Shown here one piece after another: positions 35,832 through 47,622 of a DNA stretch of 64,000 nucleotides. The translations under genes and the position numbers were made by a program. Every line of letters starts with the position of its first letter. The first letter of the stretch is position 1. The notes beneath the pieces are model-generated. The model was given only the letters and a program-made list of their open reading frames with translations, did no database searches and was not told the origin of the DNA. The stretch is from Strobilurus pachycystidiatus (lineage: Eukaryota > Basidiomycota > Agaricomycetes > Agaricales > Physalacriaceae). The DNA is taken from NCBI GenBank assembly GCA_019915135.1, contig JAHLMK010000002.1, forward strand, positions 2,852,001 through 2,916,000. The letters run 5' to 3'.

Positions 35832-36810
35832 TCATTGCGAAATTGACGCCAGATAGTCGTCAGCCACCTCCCACGCATCCCGGCATTCTGAGGGTAGGTA
35901 CCCCCAATCGTCATCGGGGTCGTGTGTTTTCGCATAACACACCATTGCCCCGCAATCCTTGTGCTCCTGGAAAGGACAAATGAACACAAAGCGCCGGTCT
36001 GGTACTCTCTGCCGCAGCGCTATTGCGAACTTTGGCAGTTTATCGCCCCGTCCGATTGTGTCTCGGAACATGAAAGGTTCACGTAATGAGATGAAAAGAG
36101 GCTCCAGAATGAGAGCTTCGAGGCTCGACGGGGCGATTCGAAGTAGATCGTTGAGATGTGCGGCGAACATATCAACGTCTTCAAGAGTAGTTCCCGAAGG
36201 GGGAAAATGGATCAACAGGTGCGTTATGCCCACTCGATGGAAGAAATATTGCCACGGAAGAGCCATCGTTCCGGGTCTCAGGACAAGACAGAGATGTGTG
36301 ATGAAGGAAGGGATAGTTGGGAGAAGCCTATACATCTCTGCAGGCATCATCCTGGAGAGGGAGACTCGTCGGAGAGTCGAGGGGCAGGACCAAGTTACGA
36401 CATCGGTCAGAAGGGGGATCCATGTCACTGATATCACGCCACTGCATTGCGAGAAGATGTATTCGATTTCTCTGTCCCAGCCGGCAATGAGTCCTATGAT
36501 GCGGAGAACCTTTACCGCGGTGGCCAGGAAAGTTGGATGATAGCTGGCTCGCCCACGAGCTGCGCGATAGAACGAGACCAGGCCACAAGAGTCACGGAGA
36601 TCCACGGCGCGATACAGTATAGGATCCAGCCTGGTGCTGGATGAGCGAGCATACAGTGGAGCGAAACCATACGGACCATTCACGAAAACCTTTCGATACG
36701 CGCACAAGCGCCAAAGCAGATGCTCTATCGGTCAGAGCGGCGAGCTCTATGATATGTAGAGAGAGCTCGAGCGGAAGCTCGAGAAAGAGCAGCGTCGTAA
36801 GTTCGTCCAT
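35832..36810 (-). CDS. Short F-box-like protein, family member 3
   Basis: 310 residues from exons 36810-36677 and 36630-35832 (933 nt, in frame). The N-terminus LELPLELSLHIIELAALTDR and the intron splitting the Trp of GFREW (joined to LDPILYRAVDLRDS) match the genes at 17.2 and 29.5 kb. The C-terminus HDPDDDWGYLPSECRDAWEV is close to member 1. LRR-like strands lie in between (ITHLCLVLRPG, ITHLLIHFPPS, LEALILEPLF). It appears intact. Confidence 0.82.
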
Positions 36811-37824
36811 ATTTCGACAATGATGGTAGGAGCAGGGATTGAACGCGAGGCTGCGCCTGTGACGGCGGGCCGCCCATGCCGTTTGACCGAAGTAAAACCA
36901 TAGACAGAGAAGAACGCCCTGACACCGCCTTTCAGGCTTCCACCAGCATCTGCACTTTCCACCGACCATGCAAGTGAGATCGTACACCGTTTCCTCATGC
37001 CCGAGATCGTCGAAAGGAGAGCACGACACTGGCAGGTGTCCTGCATGCCAGCGACGCCGCCGACGCGTTATAGGCTTGCACTTCCCCGAAGATCTCAGCA
37101 CTTTCAGATTCACCCACACCAAGTTTTCACTCTTTGCCACAACCGTCTTCCTTGTCAGCTTCATCTCTCTCTAGTCATCCCACACACGACGTCACTCGGT
37201 TAATTCTCTATGCCACTCACAGGGTCCTGATTTTAACACAGTAACCTTGTTTCCCCGGGTGTAGTATCCACTGACGCTTCCGATAATAAATCGAGGCAAT
37301 GTGCATCTCGTGCTCAATTAGCACTGCGGCTTCGGGTAGGGTGGTCACAACAACACGGCCATCGCCCATCTGCTGCGAAACGGCACATTTTGCTCCACGG
37401 CTTCCCCGTTTCTCGGAGAGTCGGACCATCTCTCACCCTATGCGCTGCATTCACTGACACCTTTTTTTGCAGCGTAACATTATAGGTGGGCAATCTTGAC
37501 AGGTACTATCACGACAGTATTAGAGTTACCTGGCAGGCAAGACATGCCAGTGGGCGAGACGTGGCCATTGATTGTACCCTTCTTGCCAAGGGTGATCACG
37601 TCGTCTCTTGTCATATTAAGCAATGATTGCAAAAGAGTCTCTTCTCTTCATGACGACAATGCCCGGTTGCGCCACTTCTGCGTCCGGGGTTGATCCTTCG
37701 GGGGATTTTCGGTTCGTCTCGTCGCTATGTGCTCTCTGGGTATCTATAAAGGAGGTACTTTCGAGCGGGTAGCTACATCTGCCACTCACTGTTTCCTTGG
37801 TTTTCATTCGACAGTCAGCCAGAG
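36811..37824. promoter_or_regulatory. 1-kb divergent region before the AA9 gene
   Basis: Separates the minus-strand F-box-like gene from the plus-strand LPMO gene. A TATA box (TATAAAG) lies at 37745-37751, 74 bp before the LPMO ATG. No other gene is supported. Confidence 0.45.
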
Positions 37825-38740
37825 ATGAAGTTCCTCCTTGCCGCTCTCGCTCTTGCACACACCGCCTCTGCCCACTGTGAGCCGTGTCTACTATCATAGT
37901 CCACGCTCAACGATTCTGACCGTTTCTCCTTAGACATCTGGACGACCCTCGTAACGTCCGGCGGCCAAAGCACTGCCGCCGTCCGCACACCTGTTAACAA
38001 CTCGCCTGTGACCTCAGTCACCGACGCAGGGATTGCATGCAACACCGATCCCGGTGCAGCCACTGACACTGTCTCCGTTGCTGCGGGCTCTTCCATTGGG
38101 TTTCTCCTGGACAACACGTTGTACCACCAGGGACCGGCTGCAATCTACTTGGGCGCTGCTCCGTCCAGCGGTGTTGCGAGCTGGGACGGGAGTGGAGCGA
38201 GTTGGTTCAAGGTCAGCTGGCCGTTGTGATCCTTAATGGACGAAGGGCTCACTGTTGTTCATACATAGATCGCCGAATGGGGCGCAGAATTCGACCCGTT
38301 CTCATTCACTGATTTCAACGCAAACGCCCTCAACACTACGATTCCCTCTAGCGTCCCAACTGGCGAGGTATGATCATTCCGCCAATGTTCGCACTCATAG
38401 AGTAACGTTCTCTCAGTACTTGGTCCGCATTGAGCAGATCGGCCTGCATGTTGCCGGTTCACCGCAGTGGTACATTTCTTGCGCCCAGATTTCTGTTACC
38501 GGAGGCGGAAGCGCGAGCCCCTCGAAGGTCTCCATCCCTGGATACGTTGCTGCCGATGGTGAGTGATGGTCTCAGTCTACGAGCTACGACGTCCAATACG
38601 TTCCGCAGATCCGGGTCTCACAGTGAACATCTACAACCCCGTCCCCACAGCATACACCGTCAGTTTTACTTTTGACTACCTTGGAAGAACAACCGCTCAC
38701 GCTGATTTAGGTCCCTGGCCCGGCAGTTTTCACTGGGTAG
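37825..38740 (+). CDS. AA9 lytic polysaccharide monooxygenase
   Basis: Secreted copper oxidase that cleaves cellulose or related glucans. The signal peptide MKFLLAALALAHTASA is followed directly by HYIWTTL, so the mature N-terminal residue is the His of the copper brace. The His codon is completed before a short intron in the next codon. The second copper His is in DNTLYHQGPAAIYLG, and the axial Tyr is in SPQWYISCAQISVTG. The last exon ends NPVPTAYTV-PGPAVFTG at TAG 38738. Five introns. About 230 residues, single domain, no cellulose-binding module. All active-site residues are present. Confidence 0.92.
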
Positions 38741-39253
38741 AGAGGTAGATGCGCGAGACTGAGTCTCCTGGCTCACCATCCCTCTGTTCCATGTCAGGGA
38801 GAATGAAAGGAAGTATACTCCGCCAGTATACAATGTACATATCGTCGCACTAAATACTATCTATTTGCTGTTGTCATCAGTTCGATCCAAAACTTTAAGG
38901 CGGCCACGCAGGAACTCCTGAGCAGGGGAATAAGAGTCTTTGGAAAAGTCAGGGAGCAAAGCTTCGCGACTCGGAGATGTCCACAATCGACCAGCACTTT
39001 TTTTTGAAGAGAGATCTATAGTACCATACTGTGAATGGCGATTAAATGACTCCTCACAGCGAGCGTCAGTTTGACTCTCACGTCGAGCACTATCTGAAAC
39101 CTGTGACTAGGCAACGTACGGTAATTTTGCCGTTCAAGGTTGCAGGCCCGTTATATTACTACTTTGAAAACATTCAGAGAGGAGAAGAAAATGTTAGTAC
39201 ATATGTTGTGATTACAGAGTCCGTTCAGAGTCCGTGTTCTTTGCACGTATCAA
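38741..39253. other. Convergent intergenic region
   Basis: 513 bp between the LPMO stop and the stop of the next minus-strand gene. No gene or repeat recognised. Confidence 0.4.
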
Positions 39254-40111
39254 CTACTTATGCTTAGATGCCTTCAAACGGGAAGTGGCGGACGCCACGG
39301 ATCTTAACCTTTTCCATCCCGACATCGCCTTCGCCTTCTTGGTCTCCTCCTGCGACGCAGATAGATCCGCCTCATAGTCGGCATCTGACGTAGAGCCTGG
39401 ATCTTTCTCCCTCGAGGACTCGGAGTGCGTCGAGTAGATGGAGAACCTTCGACTCCGAGTCGAGCCATTCGACTCCTGGTCCGATGGCGGGGGTCGATAT
39501 GCAGAGGGTGCACCGCTACTACTGTTGGTACCACTTGAGATGGAGCGACTCATCCGATGATCGTGATCTGAAGAGGTCCTGGAGCTGCGACTTGTGCCGA
39601 TGGGAAATGCTGTTGAAATGTTAGCCTGTGAGAGAGATAGCGGCAAAGTGCGTCGTACATCGATCTCCATGCATCGGTCCAGCGGAAAGTCTTCGTCCGT
39701 CGATGCGAGTAGATGAAGAATAGGGTGACCTACATAGAGTTAAAACAGAAGGTGGCGCAGAATGACTGTGGCGACGTACGACCCAGGATTTTCAGACGTC
39801 TCTGCTAGCGGAGGGGAGACTAGGACCTCAGGGATAGAAGAGTGACTCTGACGTTGAAAGCCTCCAGAGGTGTTACTTGCAAACTTTGCGTCAACAAAAT
39901 GCTTCAAACTGAGGTGACTAGAAATCCGTACGCGCCGCCCTTAGTCTTATCATTCTTTGCCGCTCTTCTTCGGTCCAGGAAGGGCTTATACTGCTCATAA
40001 AGCTTGTGGGGAACCCCATGGCTGGGATCATCGACTGGTGTTCGACGTTGACTAAGTATTGCGAATGATGCTGTTGGTTTGTGGCTTACATTTATCATCA
40101 AAGTAGGCCAT
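39254..40111 (-). CDS. Uncharacterised Ser-rich protein
   Basis: Tentative multi-exon gene. The start ATG at 40111 (MAYFDDK) splices to QRRTPVDDPSHGVPHKLYEQ and continues YKPFLDRRRAAKNDKTKGG. Later exons are KHFVDAKFASNTSGGFQRQS ... TSENPGS, then GHPILHLLASTDEDFPLDRC (39724-39661), then a long Ser/Arg-rich stretch ending SATSRLKASKHK. The C-terminal part is disordered, with many Ser-Arg and Ser-Thr pairs that look like kinase targets. I could not join the exons near 39900 with a plausible intron, so one boundary is wrong or the gene is damaged. No family recognised. Confidence 0.5.
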
Positions 40112-41458
40112 GTCGCTTTGGCACTGGTGTCGGTTCTTTGTTGGAGTTTAGAATGGTGTTAGCAAAACAAGAGAGAAAGGTAATATAATAGAACGGGCAG
40201 CGATGATGCGTTACTTATAGGTAGAGGTCACTGATCAGCGGAAAACAAAGACCATCAGAGGATGTGCGCATGCGCCTTGACCAGTGCCAATCCCAGCTGT
40301 ACCGCATCAGCACAGCAACGAGCTGTTACCATTTTATTGGACAGAAAACAGGTCAGAGAGTCAGAGAGCCGGCGAATAAAGAGGACGTGAGCGCGAGACA
40401 AGTTTCGGAGATGATCGGCCCACCGGTCCGATCAACCAATTACGGCCATGCCGTCCTTGCCGACCAGTCGTGTACACGTCGCTCCTCTCCGCCGACCAAT
40501 ACAGCGTCTCAAGAAAGTAACAAGCCATGGCTGAAGCCAGAATTTGACATCGCGGCTCTATCAACCGCGGATGGACTCTTTGCTGCGCCACACTGCTGAT
40601 GGCAATGGCAATGATGTGGCAGTGCTGACAGTCTATTCATAGACGCCTTGATCCCGGTCCGAGTCTATTCTTCCACCTCCGTCATCCACGACCCATCTTG
40701 CAACATGCGTCCTTCCTTCTTCGCGCACTCTGCTCTGACCCCATTGCGTCGGTTCATCAAATTATCAGAGCTGACTCACGGTTCGAGAATCCGTCGCGCC
40801 AGTGGTCTGTCGACGTGGTCAGGAAAGAACTCCACTCGGAACCCTAATACATTTGGTCTTATCTGTGCGACGAGCATGCAGCGAGAAGATCTACTGTGTT
40901 CTATTGCCCATTCTACGGGTTCACAACGCGCAGTGGGCATCAGTACGGGACATCAAAGAATCTCGCATGCGTAGGGACACGACGCGAGGTCCTCCGAGCT
41001 GGTCATCCTCACTTTGTTCGGCTTTACAGTCTTCTCTCCGGCGGGCCTCTAGACAGTCCGATACGACGACATACGTATGCCAGAAACGCGGACCACTACT
41101 GCGACCAGATCTCTAAGGGTGTGCACATCCGCTTCACTCCTACCAGACGCGTAAAAACCCTCTGGACATGTACGCGTTTCTTGTCTCGACGTGGTGACAA
41201 GGCTCTCCTTCCATGGCCGCCGGACCATACCCGCTCTGCGCAATTCTCCGTAGCAACCACGGCCCGGCATCACATTGGTATCCTGATCCCAGATCCTCAT
41301 CCACGAGGTCATGACATCGGACGGGGGATACCTACCAGACGAGATGTCGACACTGTGTCCTTCGCTCAAATACATAAGTGCCGCACTGTCATGCTTTCAG
41401 TAGGTTTCATCTCCCCTTTCGTCGCACTCCCACCTCAGACCCAGACCCAGCTCCAAGG
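40112..41458. other. 1.35-kb upstream region of fungalysin 1
   Basis: Open frames here (for example plus 40896 onward) have no recognisable product and overlap the fungalysin start. A TATA-like TACATAA at 41371-41377 is 82 bp before the fungalysin ATG. The same box, in similar flanking sequence, precedes fungalysin 2. Confidence 0.4.
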
Positions 41459-43692
41459 ATGGTTTCCTTCACAAGGCTTTTGTCTTTCGTTCTCCTCGCG
41501 GTGTCAACACAGGCCGTCCCATTCCCGGGATCCTCCAAGCACAGCACACACCGAACTCGCGTCGTTGGCAAACGCGGTCTGACGCTAGAGACTTTCCACC
41601 CCGAATCGACCTACACGGTTCGTTCTGTTATTCGTGTGCTATCCATGTAAGATACGCTGACATCATTGAAAGACCTTTGGAACCGATGGAAAAACCCTCC
41701 CATCGTCTCTGGTTGCTCAGTCTGTCGAGGACAGGACGACCGCCTTCGTGGCATCTGAGCTTGGGATTGATGCCGAAAAAGTCGGATTCACGAGCGGCTT
41801 CTCTCAGAAGTCCGCGGATGTCACCTATGCATATGCGAAGCAGGTTCATGTAAGTGCTTTAGATGTATCGCACAGGTTTCTTAATCTGACATTCGAAAGG
41901 ATGGCGTCGACTTCATCAACGCCGTCGCAAACATTGCTATCGTGAACGACAAGGTCGTCGCGTTTGGTGCTTCTTTTGTCGACACCGGTTCGTTTATGCT
42001 ATCCTTCTCTATCAGATTTCTAACGAAATCGCAGATAACATCGCCGACTCCACGCCAACCATCAGTGTGGACTCTGTGATCTCAACTGTCGAAGAACAGC
42101 TGGACGGTAAATTCAACGGTTACACGGCCCTGAACTACCTCTCGATGGCCGATGGTAGCGTTGCTCTCACGCATGCAATCCAGATTCAGAACGCCGACAC
42201 CAACGCGTGGTTTGAGGTCTACGTGGACGCACACTCGGGAGAGATTCTGAGTGTTGTTGACTTCGTGGCCGAACTTACTGTGCGTCTCCACACATCCTCC
42301 TTCGTCTGTACTATTTGACCAATCTGCCCAACAGTACAGGGTCATTCCCATCGAGAAAGATGCAGTCACCGAGGGCTTGGAACTTCTTGTGGATCCCGAG
42401 AACCTTGCCTCTTCCCCAAGCGGATGGGTTACCACTAATACTACCGCGTGAGTCCATGCTGTTCTCAACGTTAAAGATCGAGCTAATTAGATCACAGTGG
42501 AAACAACGTCATCGCGTACAAGAGCAGTCAGACCGCTGTTACCACCGAGTCGTCGCCCGACGTCTTTGACTACACTTATGATACGACTTTGGCACCCACT
42601 GGGGGATCGAACATCGACGCTGCACGCGTCAACGCGTTCTATATCATCAACACCGTCCATGACTTCCTCTACCAGTATGGTTGGACCGAAAGCGCCTTCA
42701 ACTTCCAGAACGACAATTTTGGTCTTGGCGGCGCCGCGAACGATCGTGTCTTGATGAGCGTCCAGGATTCCAGCGGCACAAACAACGCCAACTTTGCCAC
42801 ACCTCGCGAGTAAGCGAAGTTTTATCTTATTGTTTGAGGCGACGCGTTGACAACAGTATCAGTGGCTCTTCAGGGACGTGCAGAATGTATATCTGGACTC
42901 TTACCACCCCCTACAGAGATGGCTCCCTCCAGAACGACATCATCGTCCATGAGTTCACCCACGGATTGACGAACCGGATGACTGGCGGTGGAACCGGAAC
43001 GTGTCTGCAGACTACCGAAGCCGGTGGAATGGGCGAGGGCTGGTCTGATGCTATGTCTGCGTACGTCCCATAGCTTCCCTTCTTGCCAGCATGGGGTGCT
43101 GAAAACAGATTAGCTGGACCGAGCAGACGGACGCCAGTGTGCGCGACTTCACAGTGGGAGACTGGGTCATCAACTCTTCAGCTGGTGTCAGGACACACCC
43201 ATACTCCACGTCGGCGACTGTCAACCCCCTTCGCTACTCCAGCATCGCCTCCCTCAATGAAGTCCACAGTGAGTGCCAGTTACGCATTGAGTTACGAAGC
43301 TTACCCCGCATCAATGCCAGACATTGGCGAGGTCTGGGCCAACCTACTGTACAACGTCTATGCCGCCCTCGTAGAGGCTCACGGATGGTCTGAGACTGCC
43401 AAGACCGATCCCACTGGCACCGCTGGCAACAACGTCTGGCTTCATCTTCTTGTTGACGCCCTTGCACTTCAGCCTTGCAACCCGACTTGTAAGCCTATAT
43501 AGCCTGCATCTTCGGCTCGTATGCTCATATAATTTTGTAGTCCCTACCGCTCGCGATGCTTGGATTCAAGCCGACGTTAACCGATACGGAGGTGCGAATA
43601 GATGTATTCTCTGGACAGCATTTGCCAGTCGTGGGCTTGGTGTCGGCGCTGCTAGTTATGTCGACAGCACTGTCGTTCCAGATGACTGCTAA
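41459..43692 (+). CDS. Fungalysin (peptidase M36), copy 1
   Basis: Secreted zinc metallopeptidase made as a pre-pro-enzyme of about 590 residues in about 11 exons. Signal peptide: [20 protein letters not shown]. The FTP/PepSY-type prodomain includes [20 protein letters not shown] and [20 protein letters not shown]. The mature catalytic domain has [20 protein letters not shown], then the zinc site [10 protein letters not shown] (HEXXH) and GGMGEGWSD (third ligand Glu). Copies 2 and 3 end with the same exon ([13 protein letters not shown] ... [20 protein letters not shown]). The Arg-Val-Gly-Lys-Arg-Gly sequence at about residues 35-40 is a possible Kex2-like site. It appears functional and probably degrades extracellular protein. 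Confidence 0.92.
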
Positions 43693-44470
43693 TTCCTCGG
43701 CTTATTTATTCGTCTCATTGCATGGTATACCCAACGACGTTCATGAAGGACTGTACATTACATCTATTCCTTTGGATCGTGGCGTATTGCCCGGTAATGA
43801 ATAAACACTCAAATCAGATTTCGTGTGTCCCAGGTGTATTAACTATGTCTCGAAGAGGAGAGGGGCGAATACGTCTCTCAATTTCTTCCATCCCGTCAAA
43901 CGCCTGTGTCTGCCTGGCGTTCCTTCGGCGACACAAATATCGTTCTCCGGATAGAGCCGGATAGTCATCAGATGACGTAAAACCTCATCCCTCAATACAA
44001 CACGGATACGTTCTGCACTGCCAGATGTGTATCCTGTCAAATTTCGACGCGGTATCCCGAAGAAGTCGACGCCTTTCTCGCCTCAAGGTGTTGGAGGTGC
44101 GGTTCGAGGCTCAGGACATCACAAGAGTGGCCTGGCATGAAGTGTTAGTTGCTGTCTCTAGGCCGAGGGAAGTGCTAGGCGTACTAGTAGCAGATCAGGG
44201 TCAGCAGATGTTCAGCTAATCGCCACCCTTCTCCGCCGTTCTGCACAGTCTTCGCATTCTTCGCCAGGACGCCCATCTCCTAAGCGATGGACATCGCAAC
44301 GACGATCGTCTCGACCACAGGCGCAATTCTTGCCTGTTCAAAGAGGCAGCACTGGAGGCCCTGCGCACTACCCTCACTAACGTCCAGGCCGTGTTACAGT
44401 ATCCCCGCTTGTAGAGCGATCCCGAGACTCTTCCCTACCTCAGCTTGACAGTAACGTCTCGTGTTGTCTT
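43693..44470. other. Intergenic region, possible gene remnant
   Basis: A plus-strand frame at 44025-44219 (SRLKVLEVRFEAQDITRVAW) and a second open stretch near 44240-44415 (FKEAALEALRTTLTNVQAVL) look protein-like but have no joint start or domain. They could be upstream exons of the 44.5-kb gene or a decayed F-box gene. Confidence 0.3.
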
Positions 44471-45579
44471 ATGGCAATTCTTGTCGACGTATTGAAGGCC
44501 AACGAGCACCTCCAAGTATGGAGTGGGGAGTCCCAGCAGCGAGCGCGAAAACGCGACAAGCTGATCGCTTTTTGGAAGCCGTCTGTAGTACTTGATGAGT
44601 TGAAGGGAGACGAAGAGCGCATATACAAGAGTCCGATGCTTCTCAATACTGCTTTTGGGTCACATCTCCGTGCCCTCTTTTCCATCCCCAACTTCGCGGA
44701 AGTGAGCGCGAAGCAAGGACGAGCCGGTGCTGGATATAATCAGCCCGTCCCTCGGTCTCAGACGGAAGCTGCGCGCCTCTGTGAGCAAGAGATTGGTGCA
44801 AAGGTGATTGGTTCCTTCCCCGCAAGAGCATGCGAATAGTAAATTCCTCTAGATCTCGTCCTGCTCAGTTGACGATGATCCTGTGCAATGCCCTCGAACG
44901 CTGGCTTCACAGGTCGTTCGATAGTGACACTCGCATACTCTTAGGCTTGAACTTCGAGGAAGACGGTATGGATGGTGTCTCAAGAAGCTCGTTTGAGAAC
45001 ATGGTGGGGGACATGTCGCTGGAAGGAGCAATCAGAAAGGTTCTGCAAGGTATGCTTCGGTCAGAGAGTTGATCCAGTGCTAGAGCATCCTCATTTGGGT
45101 CGACGACAAGTTTCAAAAGATTGCAAAGCAAATTCATCATGGCGCTGAACACCGGATGTGACGATCGCTGGTGGCGGGACGTAGCTGTTGAGCCTCTTTT
45201 ACACGTGCGCCCTTCATCGACAGTCCATTTCGTGATGCTCACTTTCTTTATTGAAGGATACATCGAGCGACTATCAGCCAGAAACTCTCTACGCGTCGTC
45301 ACCGACAACTCGAGATACGGGGCAGTCAATCCTATGAGCCAGACATCGGCTGTGGTGAAGAAAGAGTTTGCTGGGCGGGATCTTCTCAGGGCACTACGGA
45401 CAGCAGGCCACAAGTGTCCTGTTCTGGTGTTCCCGCGGATGAAGAAGAACACAGAGTTTGTCTCGGATTTCGAACAGGCCGGATCAACGACGAGTTGGAA
45501 GGTGGTTGAGAATTATATCAACGGGCTTGCTCATCGTTCTGGGATGGACGTGTCCTGGAGAAAGTTCAATGCAACATGA
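44471..45579 (+). CDS. Uncharacterised protein (3 exons)
   Basis: Starts at ATG 44471 (MAILVDVLKANEHLQVWSGE). One intron (GTGATT to GCTCAG) joins LCEQEIGAK to LTMILCNALERWLHRSFDSD. A second (donor GTCAGAG near 45061) joins VLQGMLR to FKRLQSKFIMALNTGCDDRW. The last exon ends GMDVSWRKFNAT at 45579. About 330 residues, mixed helix and strand, soluble, with no signal peptide or known motif. Upstream exons may be missing. Function unknown. Confidence 0.55.
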
Positions 45580-45654
45580 GGTTGGGTTCAATGTAACAGT
45601 AATGTAGGGCATAAGTGGATGAGACGCCTTGGATGCTAGCGTAATGATACACCA

Positions 45655-46661
45655 TCAGACCATTCCTTCAGCTCCGAACTCGTAAGACTTCAATTGGGCC
45701 ATCAACAGCTTGAACGGAGAGTCCTTCTGGATGAGAGGACAGTCGTTCCACTGGTAAGATAGCTCGTACATCGACAAGAGGCTGTCCACCAGGTACGGAT
45801 CTTGTACGCTCCAGTCATATAGCAACTCGTCGACAGAATCGTATCTCTGACCGACAGTGGAGTCCCCGTACGCAAACCCGCGATACCACTGCAACCACTC
45901 CGGCGGTATCACCCGCGTCAGGTATCGTTCGAAGTTTTCGCCAAGTATGGGCATCTTGCCAGTCATCCAAGGGTAGAGTCCTTCCTCCCATGGCCAGTCG
46001 TTGGTGTACGGCGAACCGATCCCACCATGTACGTCGCGAAAGTGCATAAAATACAGAGCCTTCTTCCAGAAAGTGCGAGTGTGACAGAGGTCGCGCTGCA
46101 TACTAGTGCCGACCAGCGGGCATTGATAGAAGACTTTGCTACCATGTGAATTCTGAGAGGCAGTAAGTGTCTGCAAGTAGGTGAACTCGATACTACGCAC
46201 CGTTCCGTGGGAAAACGGTTCAGGAATAGCAATCATCCCATGCGCCTCCTTCCAGTGATACTTGCACCAGGTCGTATCGGTTCTGTAAAGGGGCTTTGGA
46301 ATGCGGTGTCTCGTTGATTTGACTTTTTCGCCCCTCGATTCGGCTTCTGCCAGCTTCTGTACCTCCTGTATTGCGCGGAAGGCGTGTTCGATGGTGGGCG
46401 GCGGGCACAGGGGACAGTAAACAGGCGAGTCGGTTCCAAGCCCCGAACATATGCAAAACTGTGGCGCCATGATTGCAATGTACTCCTCCATAGTATAACA
46501 GGACTTACTGGAAGTGCATGAGCGGTTCCACACATCGGGCGCGGCTGGGACCAAAGAAGGAGATAGAAGTTGTCGACTGAATCGGGATTATCTGCACGGA
46601 GCTCAGAGCTGGGGTCCGCCGGCGGAGTCGTGGTCACCGTTTCGTTAGATTCAATTTCCAT
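45655..46661 (-). CDS. Uncharacterised Cys-rich, zinc-finger-like protein
   Basis: 318 residues from exons 46661-46509 and 46458-45655 (957 nt, in frame). Starts MEIESNETVTTTPPADPSS. A Cys cluster spans the junction (MCGTAHALP-FCICSGLGTD, then SPVYCPLCPPP). A second Cys/His motif reads YQCPLVGTSMQRDLCHTRTF ... YFMHFRDVH, spaced like an atypical C2H2 finger. The C-terminal half is Trp/Tyr-rich (WPWEEGLYPWMTG, PEWLQWYRGFAYG). I recognise no family. Zinc binding is inferred. Its stop is 75 bp from that of the convergent gene at 44.5 kb. Confidence 0.62.
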
Positions 46662-47249
46662 TGATGATTGCAAAAAACTGGGAGAAGGTCCGGCTTCTGA
46701 AATGGATAGTCGTTGCGCATGCGATGAAGGAAGGAAGCAGCGACTCAATGATTATCGGCGGGAGCAGTGTTATGTATTCGACAGAACAAGGCCAAAAGAA
46801 CAAGAGCTGGGAGACAAAAGCATCAGGTACGTGTGGACGGCCATGTTTGTGGATGTCGGTAATCCAACCCATGCTAGTAGAGGAAGGCCCAGGCAACTCG
46901 AAAGAGGAACATTGGTCGTGGTTTATGAAGAGAAGCTCAACGAGGGCACCGTAGACAAGCCTGTGAGGATTGGTGCCGTACATATGAGGGGTATCTCTGT
47001 TCCCACCGACTGTTGTCCCCATAGTTCCTCTTTTGGGCTTGATGATACGTCCATCAGCGGAACAAGAGTTGACAACCATAGCACATAGAGACAAAAGAGG
47101 ACATTGATGAACGCACGTAGGAGTGTTTTGGTGGATTTGTAGCGCACACATCAGGTGGAGGTTGAGGACAAGTCGTAATCGAGCGGAATGTGAAAACCGA
47201 ATCGGCATTTTGCGCGCCTCATCACAAAATCAAAAAGGACTAGACCTCT
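46662..47249. other. Intergenic upstream of the Cys-rich gene
   Basis: Only shadow frames seen. No additional gene supported. Confidence 0.35.
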
Positions 47250-47324
47250 TGGACACATTGGGAATTGAACCCAACACCTCCCGCATGCTAAGCGGGCGTG
47301 ATAAACCAACTACACCATGTGCCC
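47250..47324 (-). tRNA. tRNA-Ala (anticodon AGC)
   Basis: Read on the minus strand, it folds into a cloverleaf. The acceptor stem is GGGCACA/TGTGTCC with one G-T pair. The D-arm includes AGTTGGTTTATC. The anticodon arm is CCCGC-TTAGCAT-GCGGG with AGC, the variable loop is AGGTG, and the T-arm is TTGGG-TTCAATT-CCCAA. The discriminator base is A. 75 nt, no intron. The A and B boxes are intact. Confidence 0.93.
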
Positions 47325-47622
47325 GGGTGCTTGCGGCCTAGCGTACTTTTATCATCAGTTCAATAGACCGCGCTCGGCCACATCGTTTCTGGGCGAGCGT
47401 AGGACAGATGCCAATGGGCAACAAAAGCGGAGCGAGGCGTGAGTAGCTGACTTCTTGCAGTCGAACGAAGAATAACTTTCAAACTGGGACCTATTCCGTC
47501 ATGACGCTGCAACGACGCCGTAGACATTTGTCAACGAAGGCGCAACGTCTGATTGAGCTCGGCTCGACTCTGGCTTGTCTGCGAGATGATTGCTTTTGCA
47601 TAGCAACAAGTATGAATATCAT
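47325..47622. other. Spacer between tRNA-Ala and F-box gene 3' end
   Basis: About 300 bp on the 5' side of the minus-strand tRNA. No gene seen. Confidence 0.4.

Noticed and set aside
40896..41582. 228-codon plus-strand frame before fungalysin 1
   Set aside because: Overlaps the fungalysin start in another frame and shows no domain. The fungalysin frame is certain.
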